From NCBI GenBank assembly GCA_947629275.1, contig CANRDG010000060.1, positions 1 through 10,815 of the forward strand: DNA of 10,815 bases. The letters are read 5' to 3'. The notes beneath the pieces are model-generated. The model made no database searches and had not been told where the DNA came from. It saw only the letters and a program-made list of their open reading frames with translations. The DNA is from an uncultured Clostridia bacterium (GTDB lineage: Bacteria > Bacillota > Clostridia > Oscillospirales > Ruminococcaceae). This document shows, piece after piece, positions 1 through 6,315 of this stretch (positions are counted from its first letter, which is position 1; each line of letters opens with the position of its first letter). A program made the translations under genes and the position numbers.

Positions 1-33
1 ATAGCAAACGATATGGGAGCAATAATTTATTAG
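1..33 (+). CDS. Possible C-terminal end of an upstream gene (partial)
   Basis: Frame 1 is open from the window edge and reads IANDMGAIIY before a TAG stop at 31-33. The stop lies just before the GGGCGGTG that serves the next gene, the spacing expected for an operon neighbour. Ten residues are too few to name a family, and an open frame of this length can occur by chance, so this is only a plausible gene tail. Confidence 0.3.
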   Translation: MANDMGAIIY

Positions 34-45
34 GGCGGTGTGAGT

Positions 46-669
46 ATGTTCAATAAAAAAGGACTTATAAAAATTTCAACGCTTCTTATGGCTGCGCTTA
101 TAATACTCGCGGCGGCCGTCGTTGTTTTTCAGTACAAACAACTGGACTACATCTTCAACGGTAAAATGGTCGCTGCAACGGTCGTAGAAGATCTCGGCGG
201 CGACAAGGTAAAGGTCGTCTATGTCAGCGACGGCGGCGAGGAGATATTCGCAAAAGCAATAGTTAAGCAAAACGTCGCAAAAGGCGATAAACTCAACCTT
301 TACTACAGCAAAAAACATACCGACGTGCTGTATCAGATACCCAGCCGTTCGATGATAATAATGTTCGATGTCGTTCTGCTTTTCGTAGAATTCTTAGGTT
401 GGTCGCTTGTCATGCGTATGCTCAAAAAGCTCCGCAAGTATAAAAAGCTCGAGAAAAAAGGCGTAAAAACGCAGGCAACTATAACGTCCGTAAAAAATAC
501 CAGCGGCGTTTTGGGCGCTGATATAGAGTTTACTGATGCAAGCGGCAATAAGCGCACAACGGTCTATTACCCCACCAGCGACATACCCATCGCAGGCGAA
601 ACACTCGACATAATCTATTACATCAAGCGCACAGGCAAGATAGTTTTCATTGTACCCAAGGACGAATAA
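46..669 (+). CDS. Two-pass membrane protein with two DUF3592-like beta modules
   Basis: This 207-residue protein has a hydrophobic segment at residues 9-28 and a second at 101-122, followed at once by a strongly basic stretch (KKLRKYKKLEKK, 127-138). Each membrane segment is followed by a short beta-rich module, at about 35-92 and 141-203. Both modules go from a V/T-rich strand through a Gly turn to a Tyr-rich strand (LNLYYSKK and LDIIYYIKR), which resembles DUF3592 proteins and suggests an internal duplication. The positive-inside rule would put the second module in the cytoplasm and the first outside. ATG at 46 is preferred to the in-frame GTG at 40, because the AGGG at 32-35 is only 4 bases from the GTG but 10 from the ATG. 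The AAGGA for the next gene lies in its last codons. The function is unknown and the family assignment is by appearance. Confidence 0.75.
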   Translation: MFNKKGLIKISTLLMAALIILAAAVVVFQYKQLDYIFNGKMVAATVVEDLGGDKVKVVYVSDGGEEIFAKAIVKQNVAKGDKLNLYYSKKHTDVLYQIPSRSMIIMFDVVLLFVEFLGWSLVMRMLKKLRKYKKLEKKGVKTQATITSVKNTSGVLGADIEFTDASGNKRTTVYYPTSDIPIAGETLDIIYYIKRTGKIVFIVPKDE

Positions 670-671
670 GC

Positions 672-1889
672 ATGAAAAAGGAAGTAATTTTGAGGATAGC
701 GGCGGTCGCGTTTTTCGGCGCGGCCTGCCTTTTCTGTATCTATAAGACCGACAAAGCCGTTGATGCCGTAAGGTTCGTATCATCGGCGTTTTTTCCTATT
801 GTGATAGGTCTTGCGGCCGCTTTTATAGTTAATATTCCTATGTCAGCGCTGGAGCGCCTTTACCTCCGCATTCGTGCAGGCAGCAAAAAAGGCAAGACCA
901 ATAAAAAGGACAGCAAAACAAAAGGCAAAAAGTCCAAACTTACGGACAAACAAATCACACTTTCCGAAAGCGAGCAAAGAATACTCCGCTCGTGCAGTAT
1001 AATAATAACAGTGCTTCTTATCGCAGGTGTAATAGCTTTTGTGCTGTTTTTAGTTATCCCCGAGCTTCGCGACAGTATGTCATCTCTCGGCGATGCAGCC
1101 GCACAGCTTCCCGAAAAACTCTCTCAGCACCGCGGCGACATCGAAGAGTTTTCACCCACGCTCGCTTATTATATCTTCGATTATGACAAATCACAGATCG
1201 CCGAAAGGATAGCAAACTGGGCTGTAAAAGGCTCGCCGCTTGCAATCGACCTTGCGTTTCTTATCATAAAGTCAGCCGCCATGCTGGTCTACTATATTAT
1301 TGCGGCGTTCATAATAATGGTAAGTGTTCTGAAAGAAAAAGAGCGAATAATGGCGCAAACTAAAAAGTTTCTCGCCGCGCATTTCAACTGTGTTAAACTC
1401 GAGCGTGTCTTCAAAGAGCTGCGGAACATATCCTCAATTTTTTCAAGCTTCATAACCGGTCAGTGCCTCGAAGCCTGCATACTCGGGCTCATGTTTTTTG
1501 TCTCCATGACGATATTTCGATTCCCCTATGCGCTCGTTGTAAGTTCGCTCATCACCGTCTCCGCTCTGATACCTATTTTCGGCGCGTTTATAGGTCTAGC
1601 AGTCGGCGTGGTGCTCATCGTCATAGTCTCGCCTGTAAAAGCCGTCTGGTTTGTTGTACTGTTTTTTGTACTCCAACAGCTTGAAGGCAATCTCATCTAC
1701 CCAAAAGTCGTCGGCAGCTCGGTAGGTCTTCCGCCTCTATGGACTCTTTTGGCAGTGATCATCGGCGGCGATATGTTCGGCATCATGGGCATGATATTCT
1801 TTATCCCTGTGTTCTCCGTCATCTATTCCGCCCTTTCAAGAATTGCAAATACCCGAAAAGGAGGCAAGCGCAAAGTTGAAAGTACCTGA
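672..1889 (+). CDS. AI-2E family transporter (PerM/YdiK-like permease)
   Basis: This 405-residue polytopic membrane protein belongs to the AI-2E transporter family (UPF0118). Hydrophobic segments lie near residues 7-24, 35-57, 107-129, 193-220, 265-282, 286-318, 324-336 and 355-390. The family signature is clear in the C-terminal half: QQLEGNLIYPKVVGSSVGLPP at about 335-355, then a Gly-rich GGDMFGIMGMIFFIPV helix. A Lys-rich hydrophilic insert at about 66-93 lies between the second and third helices. Some family members export autoinducer-2 and others act as Na+/H+ antiporters or have unknown cargo, so the substrate cannot be told. The start ATG has AAGGA at 658-662, inside the end of the preceding gene, 9 bases upstream. 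Only 2 bases separate the two genes, so they are almost certainly co-transcribed. Its 3' end carries the ribosome binding site and start of the next gene. Confidence 0.9.
   Translation: MKKEVILRIAAVAFFGAACLFCIYKTDKAVDAVRFVSSAFFPIVIGLAAAFIVNIPMSALERLYLRIRAGSKKGKTNKKDSKTKGKKSKLTDKQITLSESEQRILRSCSIIITVLLIAGVIAFVLFLVIPELRDSMSSLGDAAAQLPEKLSQHRGDIEEFSPTLAYYIFDYDKSQIAERIANWAVKGSPLAIDLAFLIIKSAAMLVYYIIAAFIIMVSVLKEKERIMAQTKKFLAAHFNCVKLERVFKELRNISSIFSSFITGQCLEACILGLMFFVSMTIFRFPYALVVSSLITVSALIPIFGAFIGLAVGVVLIVIVSPVKAVWFVVLFFVLQQLEGNLIYPKVVGSSVGLPPLWTLLAVIIGGDMFGIMGMIFFIPVFSVIYSALSRIANTRKGGKRKVEST
1856..1864 (+). promoter_or_regulatory. Shine-Dalgarno that decides the TTG start of tcdA
   Basis: AAAAGGAGG lies inside the end of the transporter gene. 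It is 11 bases before an in-frame TTG at 1876, while the more upstream in-frame TTG at 1843 precedes it and has no such site. Starting at 1876 gives MKVPEEFSRT, which fits the usual N-terminus of TcdA-type proteins (an EFSRT-like segment before LLG). Confidence 0.75.
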
Positions 1890-2568
1890 AGAATTTTCCC
1901 GTACCGCTGCCCTCCTCGGCGAAGAAGCCCTGCAAAAGCTCAGGGAAACAAAAGTCGCTGTGTTCGGCGTAGGCGGCGTGGGCGGCTATGTGGTAGAAGC
2001 ATTAGCACGCAGCGGCATCGGCAGTTTAACACTTATTGACAGCGATACAGTTTCATTAAGTAATATAAACCGCCAGATCATCGCCCTGCATAGTACCGTA
2101 GGTATGCCGAAAGTTACAGCCTTTGCCGCGCGCGTGAAAGATATAGCGCCAGATTGCTCTGTCACCCCTCTGCAAATGCTCTACCTGCCCGAAAACGCAG
2201 ATTCTTTTGATATTTCTAAATACGATTATATTGTAGACGCCGTCGATAACGTCTCCGCAAAAATTGAACTTGCAACTCGTGCAGAAAAAGAGGGCGTAAA
2301 AATAATAAGCAGTATGGGCATGGGCAACAAGCTTGACCCTACCGCTATAGAAGTTTCAGATATTTATAAAACTTCCGTATGCCCACTGGCAAGAGTAATG
2401 CGCCGTGAACTCAAATCGCGCGGCGTGAAAAAGTTAAAATGCGTCTATTCAAAAGAGCCGCCCGTCAAAACAGGTGTGCGCACGCCGTCAAGCTGTGCGT
2501 TCGTTCCGTCCGCGGCAGGGCTGATAATCGCTTCCCAAGTCGTAAAGGATATAATTTATGGAGAATAA
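1876..2568 (+). CDS. tcdA: tRNA threonylcarbamoyladenosine dehydratase (TcdA/YrvM, E1-like)
   Basis: This 230-residue enzyme belongs to the ThiF/MoeB/HesA E1-like superfamily, in the TcdA (CsdL/YgdL, Bacillus YrvM) branch. TcdA uses ATP to cyclise N6-threonylcarbamoyladenosine at position 37 of ANN-decoding tRNAs to its cyclic form. Visible motifs are the nucleotide-binding GVGGVGG (31-37), LIDSDTVSLSNINRQ (53-67), which carries the adenylation Asn/Arg, and DAVDNVSAKIEL (121-132). Further on are SSMGMGNKLDP (145-155), CPLARVMRRELK (169-180) and YSKEPP (191-196), the last two typical of TcdA rather than ThiF or MoeB. The conserved C-terminal segment FVPSAAGLIIASQVV (209-223) is present. The length is near the family's 230-270. 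The TTG start gives a 14-base overlap with the transporter gene. The neighbouring TtcA-like gene fits a tRNA-modification role. Confidence 0.9.
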   Translation: MKVPEEFSRTAALLGEEALQKLRETKVAVFGVGGVGGYVVEALARSGIGSLTLIDSDTVSLSNINRQIIALHSTVGMPKVTAFAARVKDIAPDCSVTPLQMLYLPENADSFDISKYDYIVDAVDNVSAKIELATRAEKEGVKIISSMGMGNKLDPTAIEVSDIYKTSVCPLARVMRRELKSRGVKKLKCVYSKEPPVKTGVRTPSSCAFVPSAAGLIIASQVVKDIIYGE

Positions 2569-3388
2569 CAAACGCGTGCTCACTAAGGCGCAAAAAGTCA
2601 TGCAGTCTATCACAACGGCGTATTCGCATACACTCCTTACGCCGTTTTTCAAGGCAATAACCGAGTACCGCCTCATAGAGCCCGACGACAAAATTGCCGT
2701 CTGCCTCTCGGGCGGCAAAGACAGCGCGCTGCTCGCCATGCTGATGAAACACCTCTCGCGCCTGCGTGACGATATAGAGGTAAAGTATATCTGTATGGAC
2801 CCCGGCTATACGCGGGAAAACCGCCAAAAGCTCGAAGAAAACTGCGCAATGCTTGAAATACCCATCCATATTTTTGAAACAAATGTGCTTGAGCAGTCTG
2901 AGAAGCAGTCCGAAAAATCGCCCTGCTTCGTCTGCGCGCAAAAACGCCGCGGCTGGCTGTATAAAACAGCGCAAAACCTCTGCTGCAATAAAATAGCCCT
3001 CGGTCATAACTTCGACGACGTCATAGAAACCACCGTCATGGGTATGTTTTTCGGCGGTCAGATACAGGGTATGCTGCCCATGGTCAAAAGCAACCATTTT
3101 GAGGGCATGAGGCTTATCCGCCCTATCTGCACCGTCCGCGAGAGCGATATTGTAAGCTGGGCGAGCGCAAACGAGCTAAGGTTTCTGCGGTGTGCCTGCA
3201 AATTTTCGCAGGGCGAAAACGCCTCTAAGCGCGCCTATGTCAAGCAGCTTATCGCTCAGACCGAAAGGGACGTGCCCAACATCAAGCAAAATATATTCCA
3301 TGCCCTCTCCACCGCCGACTGCGATACGCTGATAGGCTATAAAGCCAATGGGAAGCGCCATAGCTTTCTCGAGCGGTTTGATAAATGA
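2558..3388 (+). CDS. ttcA: tRNA 2-thiocytidine biosynthesis protein, TtcA family (PP-loop)
   Basis: This 276-residue protein is a PP-loop ATPase of the TtcA/TtuA group. In E. coli, TtcA activates C32 of certain tRNAs with ATP and inserts sulfur using a 4Fe-4S cluster. The PP-loop SGGKDS is at 51-56. A CxxC pair (C123 and C126) precedes KRRGWLYKTA, matching the RRGILYR region of TtcA. LGHNFDDVIET follows at 148-158, then MFFGGQIQGMLP at 163-174. The RCACK segment (C212 and C214) lies where TtcA has its third cluster cysteine. The family is therefore well supported, but the exact tRNA position modified is inferred. The ATG is preceded by AAAGGA at 2544-2549 with 8-base spacing and overlaps the end of tcdA by 11 bases, so the two are probably translationally coupled. 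The TGA at 3386-3388 is followed by a structured non-coding region. Confidence 0.88.
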   Translation: MENNKRVLTKAQKVMQSITTAYSHTLLTPFFKAITEYRLIEPDDKIAVCLSGGKDSALLAMLMKHLSRLRDDIEVKYICMDPGYTRENRQKLEENCAMLEIPIHIFETNVLEQSEKQSEKSPCFVCAQKRRGWLYKTAQNLCCNKIALGHNFDDVIETTVMGMFFGGQIQGMLPMVKSNHFEGMRLIRPICTVRESDIVSWASANELRFLRCACKFSQGENASKRAYVKQLIAQTERDVPNIKQNIFHALSTADCDTLIGYKANGKRHSFLERFDK

Positions 3389-3443
3389 AGCTAATATTTG
3401 CGCTGTCGCATCGTCTTGTCGGCTTTAGCCTCCAAGCCGCCTG

Positions 3444-3506
3444 AAAAAATCCCTCGCCGCCATAAACGGTCGGCGGCGTACACCTTACGGTGTAACGGGC
3501 TTTTTT
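3444..3506 (+). repeat. Branched inverted-repeat unit (possible three-way junction or terminator)
   Basis: The outer arms are AAAAAA (3444-3449) with CCC (3451-3453), which pair with GGG (3497-3499) and TTTTTT (3501-3506) around one mismatch. Inside are two perfect hairpins. CGCCGCC (3455-3461) pairs with GGCGGCG (3472-3478), and TACACC (3479-3484) pairs with GGTGTA (3489-3494) around a TTAC loop. The A and T tracts at the two ends would give a U-run in either direction, so it may act as a bidirectional terminator or a structured RNA element. Confidence 0.55.
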
Positions 3507-3507
3507 C

Positions 3508-3549
3508 GCCACTTGACCGACTGATAAGCAGTCGGTCAATGTGTGTGCT
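3508..3549 (+). repeat. Structured intergenic repeat, copy 1 (perfect 11-bp stem)
   Basis: TTGACCGACTG (3513-3523) and CAGTCGGTCAA (3529-3539) form a perfect 11-bp stem around a 5-base loop, flanked by GCCAC and ATGTGTGTGCT. A diverged copy with the same order of parts lies at 6339-6383. In both copies a hairpin with a TTAC loop comes a short distance upstream. There is no U-run after the stem, so it is not a simple terminator. Confidence 0.7.
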
Positions 3550-3732
3550 ATCCCAACTTTGCGCGTAATCTTCTGTAACTTTTCAGCGAGCGCGTTTAGC
3601 GCCACACCCCAACTTCCCCAAAAGCAAAAACAGTATGACCACCTACACGCCGCTGGAAGAATATTCAGCTAGCGGTCTTCTCTTTCGGGTAGTATGTGGG
3701 CAGTGTATATTATAATCCCCCAAACATTTCTC

Positions 3733-3761
3733 TTGACTTTCCCAAAACCGTATGATATGAT
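3733..3761 (+). promoter_or_regulatory. Sigma-A type promoter for the leader ORF and DUF2441 gene
   Basis: The -35 box is TTGACT at 3733-3738 and the -10 box is TATGAT at 3756-3761, with an ideal 17-base spacer. Transcription would start near 3768, leaving a leader of about 125 bases before the DUF2441 start codon. Confidence 0.8.
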
Positions 3762-3801
3762 AATTAAGGCATTGCAGCCAAATTTAAAAAGGCAGGTGAA
3801 C

Positions 3802-3846
3802 ATGATGTTTACAGAAGCTTTCAAACGTTTCACAAAAATCAAATAA
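3802..3846 (+). CDS. Short leader ORF upstream of the DUF2441 gene
   Basis: This ORF encodes MMFTEAFKRFTKIK (14 residues) or, from the second ATG at 3805, 13 residues. An AGGTG at 3794-3798 precedes it, spaced 3 bases from the first ATG and 6 from the second, so the second is the better start. It lies wholly inside the predicted transcript of the downstream gene, and its TAA ends 4 bases before the left arm of the hairpin at 3851-3877. The peptide is basic and has no run of one amino acid, so classical amino-acid-starvation attenuation is not suggested. It may be a regulatory leader peptide, and whether it is translated is inferred. Confidence 0.45.
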   Translation: MMFTEAFKRFTKIK

Positions 3847-3850
3847 GCTT

Positions 3851-3890
3851 GGGAGAACGAGTAACATAAGTTCTCCCGCAATAGGAGGAT
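3851..3890 (+). promoter_or_regulatory. Two alternative hairpins controlling the DUF2441 ribosome binding site
   Basis: GGGAGAAC (3851-3858) pairs perfectly with GTTCTCCC (3870-3877), an 8-bp stem with an 11-base loop that leaves AGGAGG (3883-3888) free. The same TTCTCC (3871-3876) can instead pair with GGAGGA (3884-3889), with one U-G pair and a 7-base loop, which hides the ribosome binding site. The two states exclude each other. There is no U-run after either stem, which argues against a transcription terminator. Confidence 0.55.
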
Positions 3891-3892
3891 AT

Positions 3893-4435
3893 ATGTATTT
3901 TTATCATGTAGTTTCTGACAGACCCAAGCAGGTCGGTCAGCGTTTTGTATTGAATGAAGAAAACCCCAACGGCGTGCACGAGCGTGTCTATGCGCAGTTG
4001 AGCGTAGTTGAGGATATTTACAAAAACCCGAAAAAATATGAGGGAGTAAAACTAAGCCACGAGGTCGATGTTGCCCTGCGTGAGCTGGCGCTGGAGAAAG
4101 TAAGACGGGAAAAGTATGCGCAATATCCGTCTCGTATGGCAGCGCTGTATGTCTCTCAAACGTATGAAGAAGCCGTGCGGTGGGGCGAATATTTTGCCCG
4201 TATTGGGCGCCCTACATACTGTGTCGCCAAAATAAAGGCAAACGGTAATTGCTATTTTGGCGATGCATATAAATGCTTCGACGGCACAGCCTCCGAGGAA
4301 GAAAATCTCCGACTGGCAGAGATATACTGGCAGAACAGAGCAAACGAGGACGACCACGAGCCGATAACAGAAGTACTTGTAGACGGCGAAATAGAAATTG
4401 TGGAGAAATTAAAAGAAATAAACGCAAATATTTAA
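3893..4435 (+). CDS. DUF2441-like protein, possible ADP-ribosyltransferase fold
   Basis: This 180-residue protein is soluble, with no signal peptide or membrane segment. It resembles DUF2441 proteins of Firmicutes, whose function is unknown. Family-like features are FYHVVS at the N-terminus, GVHERVY (27-33), ALRELALEKVRREKYAQYPSR (61-81), ALYVSQTYEEAVRWG (84-98), RIGRPTY (103-109) and EPITEVLVDGEIEIVE (156-171). H5 in YHVV, Y86/S88 in the LYVS strand and E160 in the ITEVLV strand follow the order of the H-Y-E triad in ADP-ribosyltransferase-like folds, but this is an inference from pattern only. The AGGAGG at 3883-3888 is 4 bases from the ATG, which is close. It has its own promoter and leader, and a strong terminator follows 18 bases after the stop, so it forms a single-gene unit. 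Confidence 0.8.
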   Translation: MYFYHVVSDRPKQVGQRFVLNEENPNGVHERVYAQLSVVEDIYKNPKKYEGVKLSHEVDVALRELALEKVRREKYAQYPSRMAALYVSQTYEEAVRWGEYFARIGRPTYCVAKIKANGNCYFGDAYKCFDGTASEEENLRLAEIYWQNRANEDDHEPITEVLVDGEIEIVEKLKEINANI

Positions 4436-4451
4436 GCCGCTTACGTGCAAC

Positions 4452-4478
4452 AAAAAAGGAGGCCTTACGCCTCCTTTT
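4452..4478. terminator. Bidirectional Rho-independent terminator
   Basis: AAAAGGAGGC (4454-4463) pairs perfectly with GCCTCCTTTT (4469-4478) around a 5-base loop. The + strand gives TTTTCTTATT after the stem, and the - strand gives a run of six T. It sits between two converging genes, stopping the DUF2441 gene on the + strand and the lipoprotein gene on the - strand. Confidence 0.92.
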
Positions 4479-4491
4479 CTTATTCTATCCC

Positions 4492-6126
4492 TTAAAACTC
4501 CAAGTCCCCAAAATATTCGTCAGCCTTGCCAATTCCCGTGTACGGCTCGTCATCATCGCCAACACCGTTGCCGTAATCGCCCTCATACGGATCATAATAA
4601 TCGTCAATGTCATAATCGTAATCATCATATCCGCTGTCAAATATCGCCGAGTATAAATCATCGCCCAAAGCTTTCTTTATGTCCTTTTGCAGCTTGTCGG
4701 GGTCTATCGTCGCCGCGTATTGCTCAAGCTGCTCATCGTCAGTCGCGTCAAATGTCTTACCGCTCGGTATCTTTATGTCGGTAGCTTTCGTCTCTTTTCC
4801 CGTAAGCGATATGCTTATCAGCTTCTCACCGTTCATGCTCATCTCCGCGCTCATGTCCAGCTTTGAGGACGTCGAATCCGACTTCGCCGAAATGCTCATG
4901 CTCTGATCGCCGCTGCTTACCGAAATGTCAACGCTGCCCTTGAATGCGCCCGTCTCCTCATCAACTATCATGAAATCATCTATCTTGAAGCTCATGCTAG
5001 CCTCGCCGGGTATATCCAGCTTCGCCGAAACATCAGTCGCACCGTCGTCTATCTTCGCGCTAGCACTCATAGTGGCTTTTTCGCCGTCAATGTCAACAGC
5101 AAGACTTGCGCACGCAGCCTCGTCCTCAACATACCACAGCATAGAAAGCGACTCGCCGTCAATATCATACGCCATACCTGCAAATGTATCGTCCTGATAG
5201 TATACTGTAAACGGCACCGTCTCGCTCAGGTCGTCCGAATCTTTCAGTTCTGCAACAAGTTCGTTGACCGCGTCAATAATATCCTGCTTGCCTACCTGCT
5301 GCGCTTCAAAATATTTCGTGAACATATCCAGAAGCTCGTTGTCGGTCTTCAGCTTGTCTGCAACAGCCGTCACCATGTTCAGAACATCATTGCCGCTTAC
5401 TATGTATTCTTTGCTGTCCAGCGTGTAGCTTACACCGTCTATCTCGCCCGAAACTTTTTCGCCTTCGGCGCCCTGCGGAGCATTTTTCTCTATCTCTTCA
5501 GCGTATTCATCGAGCTTCTTTTCAAGTATCTGTACGTCTTCATCGGACATCTCTTCGCCGTTCATCGTAAGGTACGGATTAACAGTGAAGACCTCAGCCA
5601 GAGTGTTTGTGCCCATTTCATCGCCGAGCTCGCCCTCAATTTCGCCTATAGCAGTTTCTATCTCTTCGCCCGTTATGTATAAGTACGCCGATGAAAGCTG
5701 CTTACTGCCAAAGTATATGTTTCCCGTAGATTCATCTCTGATGATGTCAGCGTTGATAAGCTCATCTTTGCCGTATTTTATGCCGAGCAAAGTCTCAATG
5801 TTGCCGTCCTTCGCCTTAACGTCCGACGTCAGCGCAATGTCTTCCAGCTTGTCAACGCCAAGTTCCTTAGCAGCGTCCTTGCCAAAGCTTACAGACAATT
5901 CACCCGAGAACGCCTTGTCAGACTGTCCCGTGAAAATGTCCTTGATGTTTTCGGCAGTGTTGCCAACAGTGCTTACCGCCAGCTTCGCGCTTTCGGAGAT
6001 GTTGCCTACCTTCTGAGCAGCCTTGTCGTCAGCATCGCCCTCCACCTTGCCGCAGCCCGAAAGGAGCATAGAAGCGGAAAGGGTAACTGCAACAGCAGCC
6101 GCCAGTAATTTTTTCGTGAGTTTCAT
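4492..6126 (-). CDS. Large secreted lipoprotein of unknown function with Asp/Tyr-rich tail
   Basis: This 544-residue protein starts MKLTKK followed by a hydrophobic stretch and the lipobox LLSGC, with the lipidated cysteine at residue 25. It should be exported and anchored to the outer face of the membrane. The body is acidic and beta-like, with many alternating polar/hydrophobic strands rich in S, D and K (for example around DVSAKLDIPGEASMSFKIDD). The last 49 residues (496-544) contain 14 Asp, 4 Glu and 9 Tyr. No catalytic motif was recognised. It may be a substrate-binding or scaffold lipoprotein of the kind common in gut Clostridia, but that is not shown. AGGAGG (- strand, 6135-6140) is 8 bases before the ATG. 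It has its own consensus promoter and a shared terminator, so it is a single-gene unit. Large + strand ORFs inside it are shadows. Confidence 0.88.
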   Translation of the reverse strand: MKLTKKLLAAAVAVTLSASMLLSGCGKVEGDADDKAAQKVGNISESAKLAVSTVGNTAENIKDIFTGQSDKAFSGELSVSFGKDAAKELGVDKLEDIALTSDVKAKDGNIETLLGIKYGKDELINADIIRDESTGNIYFGSKQLSSAYLYITGEEIETAIGEIEGELGDEMGTNTLAEVFTVNPYLTMNGEEMSDEDVQILEKKLDEYAEEIEKNAPQGAEGEKVSGEIDGVSYTLDSKEYIVSGNDVLNMVTAVADKLKTDNELLDMFTKYFEAQQVGKQDIIDAVNELVAELKDSDDLSETVPFTVYYQDDTFAGMAYDIDGESLSMLWYVEDEAACASLAVDIDGEKATMSASAKIDDGATDVSAKLDIPGEASMSFKIDDFMIVDEETGAFKGSVDISVSSGDQSMSISAKSDSTSSKLDMSAEMSMNGEKLISISLTGKETKATDIKIPSGKTFDATDDEQLEQYAATIDPDKLQKDIKKALGDDLYSAIFDSGYDDYDYDIDDYYDPYEGDYGNGVGDDDEPYTGIGKADEYFGDLEF

Positions 6127-6206
6127 AATAATGACCTCCTCGTGTCAACGGTCAAAGACCGACTTTACCAAATCGAAGAACGGGCATAACGCCGCATTCT
6201 AAAGAC

Positions 6207-6235
6207 ATTATAACACCACCCACACTAAAAGTCAA
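6207..6235 (-). promoter_or_regulatory. Consensus sigma-A promoter of the lipoprotein gene
   Basis: Read on the - strand, TTGACT (6235-6230) and a perfect TATAAT (6212-6207) are separated by 17 bases. Transcription would start near 6200 and leave a leader of about 75 bases. That leader holds a small CGGTC-AAA-GACCG hairpin (6149-6161) shortly before the ribosome binding site. Confidence 0.9.
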
Positions 6236-6315
6236 GGATTTTTACTCGCTCACCCCACCGCATAACAGATTTTCAATATTTTTAACAAATTTAAAGCCGA
6301 TTTTCTGTAAAATTT

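Larger units (their letters stand above)
3389..3720 (+). other. Hairpin-rich non-coding region after the tRNA-modification operon
   Basis: No convincing gene lies in these 330 or so bases. The region holds a series of inverted repeats: GGCT-TT-AGCC at 3421-3430, the branched unit at 3444-3506, the 11-bp stem at 3513-3539, and GCGC-GTTTA-GCGC at 3590-3602. A weak 5-bp pair, CCGCT/AGCGG, lies at 3650-3675. The run TTTTTT at 3501-3506 could end transcription of the upstream operon, but it is not placed directly after a strong stem, so a classic terminator is not clear. Parts of the region recur at 6316-6383. Confidence 0.6.

Noticed and set aside
3282..3605. 107-codon ORF on the - strand after ttcA
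   Set aside because: It overlaps the ttcA 3' end and runs through the inverted repeats at 3444-3539. Its translation reflects those repeats, has no known motif and no convincing ribosome binding site.
3711..3716. TATAAT as another -10 box before the DUF2441 gene
   Set aside because: No acceptable -35 box lies 16-18 bases upstream and there is no TG extension. The boxes at 3733-3761 are far better.
3802..3846. Leader ORF as an amino-acid-starvation attenuator
   Set aside because: There is no run of a single amino acid codon and no terminator stem with a U-run after it, so a translational rather than transcriptional role is more likely.
3669..3881. 70-codon ORF on the - strand across the DUF2441 promoter
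   Set aside because: It is antisense to a clear + strand promoter and leader, has no recognised family, and is best explained as chance.
4463..4469. Idea that the 4454-4478 hairpin is a third copy of the TTAC-loop repeat
   Set aside because: Its loop is CTTAC and it lacks the GCCAC and long stem that follow in the two real copies. It is a typical convergent terminator.
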